Of a stretch of 43,620 nt of DNA, positions 1-5,934 are shown in pieces. Each line of letters starts with the position of its first letter. Position 1 is the stretch's first letter. Source of the stretch: JAVBNA01 sp031551875. Lineage in GTDB: Bacteria > Bacillota > Clostridia > Oscillospirales > Acutalibacteraceae. The notes under the pieces are model-generated. The model was not told the DNA's origin, made no database searches, and saw only the letters and a program-made list of their open reading frames with translations. The stretch covers positions 1 through 43,620 of the forward strand of contig JAVBNA010000019.1 of the NCBI GenBank assembly GCA_031551875.1, read 5' to 3'. Made by a program: the position numbers and the translations under genes.

Positions 1-37
1 TGCATTTTGGGCATCTGAATTGGTATACTTTCTGCAT
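1..37 (-). CDS. 5' end of an unidentified gene, cut by the window edge
   Basis: Reading leftwards, an ATG at 37-35 is preceded by a good Shine-Dalgarno (AGAGGAG, about 5 nt away) and opens a frame of twelve codons, MQKVYQFRCPKC, before the window ends. The CPKC pair suggests a zinc-ribbon start. Such starts occur in some transposases and in many small proteins. Too little is visible to name it. The upstream stretch (38-111) carries an imperfect inverted repeat, GAGAACTCCTC at 38-48 against GAGGGGTTCTC at 101-111, which could be an element end or an operator. Confidence 0.35.
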   Translation of the reverse strand, partial: MQKVYQFRCPKC

Positions 38-161
38 GAGAACTCCTCTTTCTTTTGGGAGGTACGCGTTTTGTAGCAGAAACATTGTACCACTAAGGAT
101 GAGGGGTTCTCAACTTTCATTTAACTTTACAATACGCAAATAACTGAAAGGAGGACGCCGG

Positions 162-851
162 TTGAAGCTCGAAATGCATATGATCGCGAGGATACAAAGT
201 GATTTTCCCACAAAGTTCGGCATCCCCCGGCAGAGCGGCCTCGTGGAGGAGCTGTCCGCACGCGTGGTGTTTGAACCGGAATATCGCAGCGCGGAGGCGG
301 TGCGCGGGCTGGAGGGATTTTCCCACATCTGGCTGATCTGGGGATTTTCCGAGGCGGAACGGGAGACATGGTCGCCGACAGTACGGCCGCCGCGGCTGGG
401 CGGGAACAGGCGTATGGGGGTGTTTGCCACGAGGTCTCCCTACCGTCCCAACCCCCTTGGGCTGTCCGCCGTGCGGCTCAGTCGCATTGAAAGTGATCCC
501 AGACTGGGGCCGGTGCTTCACGTGCAGGGGGCGGATTTGATGGACGGCAGCCCGATCTACGACATCAAGCCCTATCTACCCGCTGTGGACAGCCGTGCGG
601 ACGCGGCGGGCGGTTTTACCGGGGAGATCGCCTACCCCGATCTGGAGGTCGTGTGTCCGCCGGAATGCCGTGCGCTGCTTGATGAGCGAAAGCAAAAGGA
701 ACTGTGCGGCATATTGCGGCAGGATCCCCGCCCCTCCTATCAGGAAGATCCGCGGCGGGTGTATGGCATGCTGTTTGCCGGGTTTGAGGTGAAGTTCTCG
801 ATTGAAGGCAGTCTCCTGACCGTGCGCAGCATTGAAAAAGTTACCGAATAG
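162..851 (+). CDS. trmO: TrmO/TsaA-type tRNA (N6-threonylcarbamoyladenosine37-N6)-methyltransferase
   Basis: A 229-residue protein of the TsaA/TrmO (YaeB-like) family, which uses S-adenosylmethionine to methylate t6A at position 37 of tRNAs reading ACY codons. The family signature RSPYRPNPLGLS is at residues 91-102, and DLMDGSPIYDIKPY lies near 125-138, both at expected places in the beta-barrel core. The length is normal for a bacterial member with the C-terminal extension. I prefer the TTG start at 162 because AAAGGAGG (147-154) is 7 nt upstream; the in-frame ATGs at 174 and 180 would be too far away. It appears monocistronic, with a hairpin right after the stop. The family call is firm; the in vivo substrate is inferred from the family. 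Confidence 0.9.
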   Translation: MKLEMHMIARIQSDFPTKFGIPRQSGLVEELSARVVFEPEYRSAEAVRGLEGFSHIWLIWGFSEAERETWSPTVRPPRLGGNRRMGVFATRSPYRPNPLGLSAVRLSRIESDPRLGPVLHVQGADLMDGSPIYDIKPYLPAVDSRADAAGGFTGEIAYPDLEVVCPPECRALLDERKQKELCGILRQDPRPSYQEDPRRVYGMLFAGFEVKFSIEGSLLTVRSIEKVTE

Positions 852-854
852 ACA

Positions 855-889
855 GGAAGGTGCTTCCACCATAGGCGGGAGCACCTTCC
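855..889. terminator. hairpin between convergent trmO and M15 hydrolase
   Basis: Inverted repeat GGAAGGTGCT (855-864) / AGCACCTTCC (880-889), extended by inner pairs to about 13 bp. It starts 4 nt after the trmO stop. There is no clear T-tract on either strand, so it may be a weak bidirectional terminator or a 3'-end stabiliser. Confidence 0.55.
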
Positions 890-903
890 ACATTACTAAA
901 GAA

Positions 904-1581
904 TTAATAAATCGGTTCGCTTTCTGCTTTTTGCCCGTCATTTTTAAGCGCTGCCCGTGTCTTTTCGCCCACGATTCCGTCCACCACAAGATTCTCACGC
1001 TGTTGGAAAGTGCGCACCGCCACAGTGGTTTTGGGACCAAAAATACCATCGACGGAAACCCCGAACGAATGCAGTGTAAGCTGATGCTGGATCCAGCGAA
1101 CAGATTCGCCCTGACTGCCCTTGCTGACGTTTGCCTTGGGCTCCTGATACGGGTTACCGCCGAAGGTGCGCACAGTATCAATCTCTTCGTTGCTGCAGAT
1201 CCAGAAATAATGGTTTTGCCGGACATCCACGTGTGCAAAATTCTTGCGCAGATACAATCCGATACCGGTAAAGCCGACCGTCTCTGCACATTGAACGACA
1301 TCCTCCGGATGAATCCCTTTTACGACGATGTCTGCAGCCCGACCGTATAGGTGCTGTGACCCAGATGCGCCACCAACGGCCTTATTGTGGCTTGCCGTGC
1401 GGTAGCCGGAATTAATCGTGACCGGAGCGTTAAAATAGTCCCGAATGTTTTGGAGCTTATCCACCAGCTCGGTGTCTATGACAATTTTATCGCTTCCATC
1501 TTTGCAGGCAAATTCAATTACTTTAAAATTTTTGGATACATTTTTATTGCCGTCTTTGGATTTGCTATACGTCTTTTGCAT
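904..1581 (-). CDS. M15-family peptidoglycan peptidase with peptidoglycan-binding domain (endolysin-like)
   Basis: A 225-residue protein. The N-terminal part matches the Peptidase_M15_3 (D-Ala-D-Ala carboxypeptidase-like) fold, with SGYRTASHN at residues 58-66, the zinc signature SQHLYGRAAD (His77, Asp84) and FAHVD (His117). The C-terminal part (about 154-215) is a PG_binding_1 repeat with VDGIFGPKT and VDGIVGEKT. No signal peptide is visible, so export would need a holin or lysis, as in phage endolysins and some spore hydrolases. The frame is open further upstream, but the start at 1581 is chosen because AAAGGGAG lies about 7 nt before the ATG. It sits beside an amidase remnant (1761-1910), so this may be residue of a lysis module. 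The exact cleavage specificity cannot be read from sequence. Confidence 0.82.
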   Translation of the reverse strand: MQKTYSKSKDGNKNVSKNFKVIEFACKDGSDKIVIDTELVDKLQNIRDYFNAPVTINSGYRTASHNKAVGGASGSQHLYGRAADIVVKGIHPEDVVQCAETVGFTGIGLYLRKNFAHVDVRQNHYFWICSNEEIDTVRTFGGNPYQEPKANVSKGSQGESVRWIQHQLTLHSFGVSVDGIFGPKTTVAVRTFQQRENLVVDGIVGEKTRAALKNDGQKAESEPIY

Positions 1582-1688
1582 ACGGATACTCCCTTTCTTT
1601 TTGATGCAGTCTGTACAGAGCGCATCCCATAGTATGAAAGAGACGTTAAAAATGTTTGCCTTATAGTTTCCATATAGAATATTTACGC

Positions 1689-1726
1689 AAAAACCCTTGC
1701 AAATCAATCGATTTACAAGGGTTTTT
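1689..1726 (-). terminator. strong bidirectional hairpin downstream of the amidase remnant
   Basis: AAAAACCCTTG (1689-1699) pairs with CAAGGGTTTTT (1716-1726), with additional inner AAATC/GATTT pairing. T-tracts are present on both strands. It lies 34 nt beyond the 3' end of the amidase remnant on the minus strand and upstream of the M15 gene, so it insulates the latter. Confidence 0.75.
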
Positions 1727-1760
1727 GAATATTAAGAAATAAAAATCAACAGGACTATAA

Positions 1761-1910
1761 TCAAGCAAAGTATTTTTTCATGATTGAGGAGCCGGGCGCG
1801 ATGGGCTCGGACCAGCTGGTCTGCTCCTTGGTGTAGGTGCCGTGTCCGGGATCAATGCAGATCAGCTCGCCTTTGAGACCAGTGCCGCCCTTTTTGTTGT
1901 ACAAACCCCA
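1761..1910 (-). pseudogene. remnant of an N-acetylmuramoyl-L-alanine amidase (Amidase_3 N-terminal strand)
   Basis: Reading leftwards from the codon at 1901, the minus strand encodes 46 residues ending in a TGA at 1763-1761. The peptide contains ELICIDPGHG followed by EPIAPGSS. This is the start of the catalytic domain of clostridial Amidase_3 enzymes, where the His of DPGHG is a zinc ligand and EPIxPGS follows shortly after. Everything C-terminal to that is missing: the frame runs into IMKKYFA and stops. Upstream, an in-frame TAA lies at 1913-1911 and no Shine-Dalgarno or ATG start fits. I therefore call it a gene fragment rather than a functional small gene. A hairpin terminator follows it. 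Confidence 0.7.
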
Positions 1911-1941
1911 TTATATCAGTCCCCGCTGCAAATGTCCATGG

Positions 1942-1984
1942 AAATGCCGAAAAGCCTGCTTTTCGGCAGGCTTTCCGGCATTTT
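1942..1984 (-). terminator. terminator of the single-domain receiver gene
   Basis: AAATGCCGAAAAGCCTGC (1942-1959) pairs, with a one-base irregularity, with the run from 1966 to 1984 that ends in CATTTT. It lies about 57 nt past the stop of the minus-strand receiver gene. A-rich and T-rich flanks allow termination in both directions. Confidence 0.7.
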
Positions 1985-2040
1985 GAAGGAGTGTGGTAGG
2001 ATGAAAAGAAAGGAGGAAAAAGTGAAAGGTAGAAATTTGT

Positions 2041-2391
2041 TTATTCAGTTTCAAGCAGAAACGTTTTGATTTTTTCAGCGCTGATTGGTTTTTGCGCAAA
2101 GCCGTTTGCAATCAGCTGTCCGTCAGCACAACCCGCGCGGTTGTCTGAGATAAAAATGATCGAAATGGGTAAATCCTGCTTCTTTCGAACGAGCAGGGCG
2201 ACCTCAAGACCGTTTAGCCCTTTCAGGTCAATTTCAGAAAACAGTGCGTCCACACGGTGGTTATACCCGTGCTTGACGGCAAGCAGCGGGTCAGAGTAGG
2301 CGTGAATCTCGCTGTTGGGAAAAACAGAGCGGAGGCAGATGATAAGCGCCTGAAGGGCAGATGGGTCGGTGTCTACCGCGAGTATTTTCAT
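2041..2391 (-). CDS. stand-alone receiver-domain protein with Glu at the phosphoacceptor site
   Basis: A 116-residue protein consisting only of a CheY-like receiver fold. Acidic residues Asp7 and Asp9 sit after the first strand, Ser82 occupies the Thr/Ser switch position and Lys101 (QKP) is the conserved lysine. The phosphoacceptor position is Glu53 (SEIDLKG). The neighbouring response regulator has Asp53 in the matching LDIEMRG. Asp-to-Glu changes can mimic phosphorylation, so the protein may be locked in an active-like state or simply not be phosphorylatable. The ATG at 2391 has GGGAGGG about 8 nt upstream. It follows the full-length regulator on the same strand, separated by a hairpin. No output domain and no kinase are nearby. 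Confidence 0.78.
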   Translation of the reverse strand: MKILAVDTDPSALQALIICLRSVFPNSEIHAYSDPLLAVKHGYNHRVDALFSEIDLKGLNGLEVALLVRKKQDLPISIIFISDNRAGCADGQLIANGFAQKPISAEKIKTFLLETE

Positions 2392-2460
2392 TGGGAAGCC
2401 CTCCCTCAAGCCGTTCGTCTGTGACCAGTATACTTCATAATGCGCAACAAAAGCGCAACA

Positions 2461-2496
2461 AAAAACTTCGAAATAAAAATTTTTTCGAAGTTTTTT
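2461..2496 (-). terminator. terminator between the two receiver genes
   Basis: AAAAACTTCGAAA (2461-2473) pairs with TTTCGAAGTTTTT (2484-2496), with T-tracts on both strands. It lies 14 nt after the stop of the full response regulator on the minus strand, so the small receiver gene downstream probably depends on read-through or its own promoter in 2392-2460. Confidence 0.75.
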
Positions 2497-2509
2497 AAAA
2501 TTCTTTAAT

Positions 2510-3316
2510 TTATACGGGTTGCGCCTCAAACCGGCGCTCCAGATAACCGTTCGTAAACTCCGCCCAGCTGTACTGCGTCATGAATTCGCCGGTGTAGCTG
2601 TTGACGGCGGCAATGTCGCCCCGACAGAAGTCGTAGAAGTCACAGTCCAGCTTTTCAGTCAGGACACTGAGGATGCCCCGGCTTTTTTGGAGCACGTCCC
2701 CGGCGCCCGCCGACCGGAGCGTCTGGGTCAGGTCAGACACAAGGTTGCGCAGATGGCTTTGCAGGGCGCGCGAATCATCCCTTTCCTCCCAGAGAACGGC
2801 GGCAATTTCGGCGTTACCGCAACCCGCGCCCCGTCGGCTGACCAGATAGGCGAACAGCTCCTTGGCCTTGGTGCGGGAAAATTGAAGCGGGAGGCCGTCC
2901 TTCAGCACCTCGAAGTTTCCGAAGGTTTGGACATAAAGCCTTGTGTCCGCGCGCTTTTCGAGAGGGTGACGCAGGTTCTCAATTTCCTTTTGCACCGCCT
3001 CTTTGGTTGCCGGCTTGAGCACATAGCCGCTGGCGTGCAGCGAAAAGGCCTCGCCCATATACCCTGAGTAGCCGGTCACAAAGATAATGTTGATGTTGGG
3101 ATGGAGCTCCTTGAGCGCTTTTGCAATCTGAAGACCGTTTTGTCCCCGCATCTCAATATCCAGAAAGGCGATGTCGCAGGGCGTTTCCCGCGCAAATGCA
3201 ATCAGCCGGGACACCTCTTGAAAGGCGTGAATCTCCGCCTGCGGCTGCACTGCCTCAATGGACTCGACCAGCATAGACAGAGCCAGCTCTTCATCATCGG
3301 CTGCGATAATTCTCAT
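2510..3316 (-). CDS. response regulator: receiver plus winged-helix DNA-binding domain (SARP-like)
   Basis: A 268-residue protein with a complete receiver domain (Asp7/Asp8 acidic pocket, Asp53 in LDIEMRG, Thr81, Lys101-Pro) at about 1-118. A Trans_reg_C/SARP-like winged helix follows at about 125-215 (FGNFEVLKDG near its start, RTKAKELFAYLV in the helical part). The C-terminal 50 residues look like a truncated BTAD-like tail. This layout is common in cytosolic clostridial regulators that lack a linked histidine kinase, and none is encoded nearby. The ATG at 3316 follows GGGGGAGG with about 6 nt spacing; the longer upstream frame has no ribosome site. Targets are unknown. The small receiver downstream is probably a relative derived from the same type of domain. 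Confidence 0.85.
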   Translation of the reverse strand: MRIIAADDEELALSMLVESIEAVQPQAEIHAFQEVSRLIAFARETPCDIAFLDIEMRGQNGLQIAKALKELHPNINIIFVTGYSGYMGEAFSLHASGYVLKPATKEAVQKEIENLRHPLEKRADTRLYVQTFGNFEVLKDGLPLQFSRTKAKELFAYLVSRRGAGCGNAEIAAVLWEERDDSRALQSHLRNLVSDLTQTLRSAGAGDVLQKSRGILSVLTEKLDCDFYDFCRGDIAAVNSYTGEFMTQYSWAEFTNGYLERRFEAQPV

Positions 3317-3386
3317 CTCTTGCCTCCCCCTCCCCGGGATGTACGTCCGTGTGACGCCGAATCCCCCGCAAGTATTCTTCAAACAA

Positions 3387-3414
3387 ATTCTAACACAGTT
3401 TCACAGTTTTGCAA
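3387..3414 (-). promoter_or_regulatory. possible sigma-A promoter of the response regulator
   Basis: On the minus strand TTGCAA (3414-3409), 16 nt, TAGAAT (3392-3387), 70 nt upstream of the start codon. The spacer contains the direct repeat ACTGTGAA/ACTGTGTT, which could be a regulator half-site pair. Confidence 0.4.
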
Positions 3415-3634
3415 ATAGCTTTTGTGAATTTGTCGAGTTCTGCCGCCAATTTTTCAGCCAAACATGATATGCTTTGAGCACATGAGGAAGGCCAAGCATG
3501 ATTTCTGTCCCGCTGAATTCGTATTGTGCTGTCGGGCGCACTCACAAAGGAGGCCCCAGTTTGCTGCCTCGGCCTGCAATACCGGCTATAGTCGGACCAC
3601 GGAAAACACGATTTGACTTCCCAATACAGTAAAA
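3415..3634. other. intergenic stretch with no recognisable gene
   Basis: Short frames on both strands lack ribosome sites and recognisable motifs. I see no tRNA, riboswitch consensus or protein remnant here. Confidence 0.4.
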
Positions 3635-3668
3635 AAGGGAGTGTCAACCCACGGGTTGACACTCCCTT
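3635..3668. repeat. perfect 16-bp inverted repeat abutting the left end of the IS
   Basis: AAGGGAGTGTCAACCC (3635-3650), loop AC, then the exact complement at 3653-3668. A-tract on the left and CTT on the right. It ends one base before the IS terminal repeat begins at 3669. It is probably a pre-existing terminator used as an insertion target. Confidence 0.75.
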
Positions 3669-3680
3669 CAGCCTGTCAAA
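3669..3680 (+). repeat. left terminal inverted repeat of the IS
   Basis: CAGCCTGTCAAA, identical to the complement of 5180-5191. Confidence 0.8.
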
Positions 3681-3707
3681 AAAGTCCAGCATAAGCTGGG
3701 CTTTTTT
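3678..3707 (+). terminator. terminator inside the left end of the IS
   Basis: AAAAAAGTCCAGC (3678-3690), loop ATAA, GCTGGGCTTTTTT (3695-3707), with one G-T pair. It would stop read-through from outside into the transposase, a common self-limiting feature of insertion sequences. Confidence 0.7.
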
Positions 3708-3742
3708 ACGTAGATATGGTAAAATATATAAGGGTGATTGTA

Positions 3743-5167
3743 ATGCTGGAAAAAGGATTTGACCTGCGAGCCACGGTAGAAATATTGAACATAGAAGACC
3801 GGATACCGAAAGATCATCTGCTGAGAAAAATCGACGGGGCGGTGGATTTCAGCTATATCTATGACTTGGTATGGAGCCGATATAGTAAGGATAAAGGAAG
3901 GAAAAGCGTGGATCCGGTGGTGCTGTTCAAAATCGTGCTGATCCAGCATCTTTACGGTATTCCGTCGCTTCGTCAGACCATGCGGGAAATCGACATGAAC
4001 ATGGCATACCGCTGGTTTCTGGGATACAATTTTAGCGAGGCCATTCCTCATTTTGCCACAGTCAGTTATGCATTCGCCCAGCGGTATGACAGCCAGATCG
4101 TGGAGGAGGTATTCCGCTGGATTCTGTACGAAGCGGAAAAGGCAGGATACCTGGAGCCGGAAACTGTATTTGTGGATGCGACCCACATTAAAGCCAATGC
4201 CAACCTGAAAAAACACTGCAAAAAAGCCATACCGGAGGCGGCACGGGTCTATGATGAACAGCTGCGCAAGGAAATCAACGCTGACCGTGAGAAGCATGGA
4301 AAGAAGCCGTTTGATGATGACGACCAAAACGGCGGCGATACTCCCACCAAAACCGTTACAGCCTCCACAAGCGACCCGGACGCGGGACTGTTCCACAAGG
4401 GTGAGCACAAGAAATGTTTTGCCTATGGCGCACACACGGTATGCGACCGTAACAATTTCATTTTGGACGTGGAAGTAACCCCCGGCAACCTTCATGACAG
4501 TGTGGCATTTGATACGGTTTATGACCGCGTAACGGCACGATTTCCCCAGGTTAAAATGGTCACGGCGGATGCAGGTTACAAAACGCCGTGGATCTGCAAA
4601 AAGGTATTTGACGACGGACGGCTGCCGTCACTTCCGTACAAGCGCCCCATGACAGCAAATTATGGACACAAGTGGTACGAGTATGTGTACGATGAATACA
4701 ATGACTGGATCATATGCCCGGAATATAAAACATTGAGTTATGCGACCACCAACCGCGATGGATATCGTGAATACAAGAGTAAACCGTATATCTGTGAAAG
4801 CTGTCCGACACAGCGCATGTGCACACACAGCCGAGACTGTCGGAAAACCGTGACACGGCATGTTTGGCAGGATTATCTCGAATTAGCGGAGGATGTACGG
4901 TATTCGCCGAGAGGTAAGGCGGCATATGAACTGCGCAGCCGGACCATTGAACGGGTATTTGCCGATGCTAAGGAAAAGCATGGGATGCGGTATACCCACC
5001 ACAGAAGCTTGCCCAGAGTCCAAAACTGGGTCAGGCTTAAGTTTGCAGCCATGAATCTCAAAAAGCTGGCGGTATGGCGTTGGAGGGATCGCTTTTCTTC
5101 CCTATATTCGCTCCTTTTTGAACTGACTTACGACAAAAGGGTATTTTCACGTGCTTGCGCTTCGTGA
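3743..5167 (+). CDS. IS1182-family DDE transposase
   Basis: A 474-residue transposase. The N-terminal DUF772-type region runs from the start (RIPKDHLLRKIDGAVDF, then SVDPVVLFKIVLIQHLYGI). The catalytic core includes VFVDATHIKAN, then TADAGYKT, and a late Glu in RTIERVFADAKEKHGMRY, as expected for the DDE triad of IS1182/IS4-like enzymes. A Cys cluster (CESCPTQRMC) precedes the last catalytic segment. The ATG at 3743 is chosen because AAGGGTG lies 8 nt upstream; an earlier in-frame codon at 3716 has no ribosome site. The stop codon lies inside the right-end hairpin. The frame is intact, so the element may be active. Confidence 0.92.
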   Translation: MLEKGFDLRATVEILNIEDRIPKDHLLRKIDGAVDFSYIYDLVWSRYSKDKGRKSVDPVVLFKIVLIQHLYGIPSLRQTMREIDMNMAYRWFLGYNFSEAIPHFATVSYAFAQRYDSQIVEEVFRWILYEAEKAGYLEPETVFVDATHIKANANLKKHCKKAIPEAARVYDEQLRKEINADREKHGKKPFDDDDQNGGDTPTKTVTASTSDPDAGLFHKGEHKKCFAYGAHTVCDRNNFILDVEVTPGNLHDSVAFDTVYDRVTARFPQVKMVTADAGYKTPWICKKVFDDGRLPSLPYKRPMTANYGHKWYEYVYDEYNDWIICPEYKTLSYATTNRDGYREYKSKPYICESCPTQRMCTHSRDCRKTVTRHVWQDYLELAEDVRYSPRGKAAYELRSRTIERVFADAKEKHGMRYTHHRSLPRVQNWVRLKFAAMNLKKLAVWRWRDRFSSLYSLLFELTYDKRVFSRACAS

Positions 5168-5178
5168 AAATACCCTTT
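5136..5178. terminator. 16-bp-stem hairpin over the transposase stop codon
   Basis: AAAGGGTATTTTCACG (5136-5151) pairs exactly with 5163-5178 around an 11-nt loop; the stop TGA at 5165-5167 is in the 3' arm. It could terminate the transposase transcript and block antisense entry. Confidence 0.7.
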
Positions 5179-5179
5179 C

Positions 5180-5191
5180 TTTGACAGGCTG
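5180..5191 (-). repeat. right terminal inverted repeat of the IS
   Basis: TTTGACAGGCTG, the exact complement of 3669-3680. Confidence 0.8.
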
Positions 5192-5215
5192 AGGAGCTGT
5201 TTTATAACAGCTCCT
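5192..5215. repeat. hairpin abutting the right end of the IS
   Basis: AGGAGCTGTT (5192-5201), loop TTAT, AACAGCTCCT (5206-5215). It begins at the first base outside the IS, mirroring the hairpin at the left end. Confidence 0.7.
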
Positions 5216-5271
5216 TCTATCTTCAAAACGCGGCCATATACGCACGTCACAGAGCTAATTTTTCAGGCTTT

Positions 5272-5296
5272 TGTTTTAAACATTTTGTTAAAAACA
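5272..5296. promoter_or_regulatory. imperfect 25-bp palindrome, candidate operator of the NAD operon
   Basis: TGTTTTAAACAT (5272-5283) and TTGTTAAAAACA (5285-5296) are complementary at 10 of 12 positions around a central T. It ends 2 nt before the -35 box of the pncA promoter, where a regulator could act. The operon's own NrtR-like protein is the obvious candidate, but this is inference. Confidence 0.45.
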
Positions 5297-5298
5297 TA

Positions 5299-5327
5299 TT
5301 GACAATAAGAGAAATCCGGCCTATAAT
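5299..5327 (+). promoter_or_regulatory. consensus sigma-A promoter of the NAD operon
   Basis: TTGACA (5299-5304), 17-nt spacer, TATAAT (5322-5327): a perfect match to the vegetative consensus. The position rules out translation starting at 5299 or 5326, because both lie inside the promoter. Confidence 0.88.
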
Positions 5328-5352
5328 GGGAGCACAGAAAGAGGTGGACAGA

Positions 5353-5931
5353 GTGAATGAAACAACCGAACGCATGCTGGTCGTGATTGATGTCATCAAC
5401 GGGTTTATCCGCGAGGGAGCGCTGTCCGACAGGGGCATTGAACGCATAATTCCGCCAATCGTTCGGATGGTCGGGGCGGCGGCCGAGCGGGAGGATGTCA
5501 TTGTGGCGTTTTGCGACTGTCATACAAAAGATAGCCCCGAGCTTCAAAGTTTCCCGCCGCACTGTCTGGCTGGAACAAGAGAGAGCAAGCTGGTGGAGGA
5601 GCTGCTGCCCTTTGAGAACGATATGACTATCTTCCCGAAAAACTCCACAAACGGTTTTTTGGTTCCGGAATTTGGGGCGCTGCTCAAGACGATGACAGTG
5701 CTCAAAGAGGTGACCGTGGTGGGGTGCTGCACCGACATTTGCATCCTCAATTTTTCGGTTGTCCTGAAAAATTACTTCAATGAAATCGGCCGGGAGGTGG
5801 AGGTTACGGTGCCCATGGAGGCGGTTGAAACCTTCGATCTGCCGGGTCACCCGCGCGATAAATTTAACGAGATGGCTGTCACACTGATGAAGCAGGCGGG
5901 CGTCCGCGTGACCGGATTGGGGGAGGAATAG
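5353..5931 (+). CDS. pncA: nicotinamidase (isochorismatase-like fold)
   Basis: A 192-residue cysteine hydrolase that would deamidate nicotinamide to nicotinate. The catalytic triad of the family is visible: Asp13 (VVIDVINGF), Lys96 (FPKNSTNGF) and Cys130 (CTDIC), with a probable metal site around Asp55-Cys56-His57. I place the start at GTG 5353, which has AAAGAGGTGG 5 nt upstream; longer versions would begin inside the promoter. It is the first gene of an operon with pncB (3 nt gap), nadE (4-nt overlap) and nrtR (8-nt overlap). That context separates it from generic isochorismatases and supports the nicotinamide substrate. Confidence 0.87.
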   Translation: MNETTERMLVVIDVINGFIREGALSDRGIERIIPPIVRMVGAAAEREDVIVAFCDCHTKDSPELQSFPPHCLAGTRESKLVEELLPFENDMTIFPKNSTNGFLVPEFGALLKTMTVLKEVTVVGCCTDICILNFSVVLKNYFNEIGREVEVTVPMEAVETFDLPGHPRDKFNEMAVTLMKQAGVRVTGLGEE

Positions 5932-5934
5932 CAT

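Larger units (their letters stand above)
3669..5191 (+). mobile_element. complete IS1182-family insertion sequence
   Basis: A 1523-bp element bounded by the matched terminal repeats CAGCCTGTCAAA (3669-3680) and its complement (5180-5191). It contains a single intact transposase gene. Internal hairpins near both ends (3678-3707 and 5136-5178) would block transcription entering or leaving the element. The outer flanks are themselves hairpins (3635-3668 and 5192-5215). I could not identify an unambiguous target-site duplication. Confidence 0.85.

Noticed and set aside
1842..2069. 75-codon plus-strand frame over the amidase remnant and receiver 3' end
   Set aside because: It overlaps a terminator hairpin and the receiver gene; the apparent ribosome site at 2008-2015 leads to only 15 codons.
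3390..3692. 100-codon minus-strand frame between the regulator and the IS
   Set aside because: It runs through the 16-bp hairpin and the IS end, lacks a ribosome site and has no recognisable motif.
3668..4495. Minus-strand open frame inside the transposase gene
   Set aside because: Antisense shadow of the IS1182 transposase; no motif and no start signal.
5299..5352. Upstream extension of nicotinamidase to 5299 or 5326
   Set aside because: These codons are the -35 and -10 boxes of a perfect promoter, so they are not in the transcript; GTG 5353 has the ribosome site.
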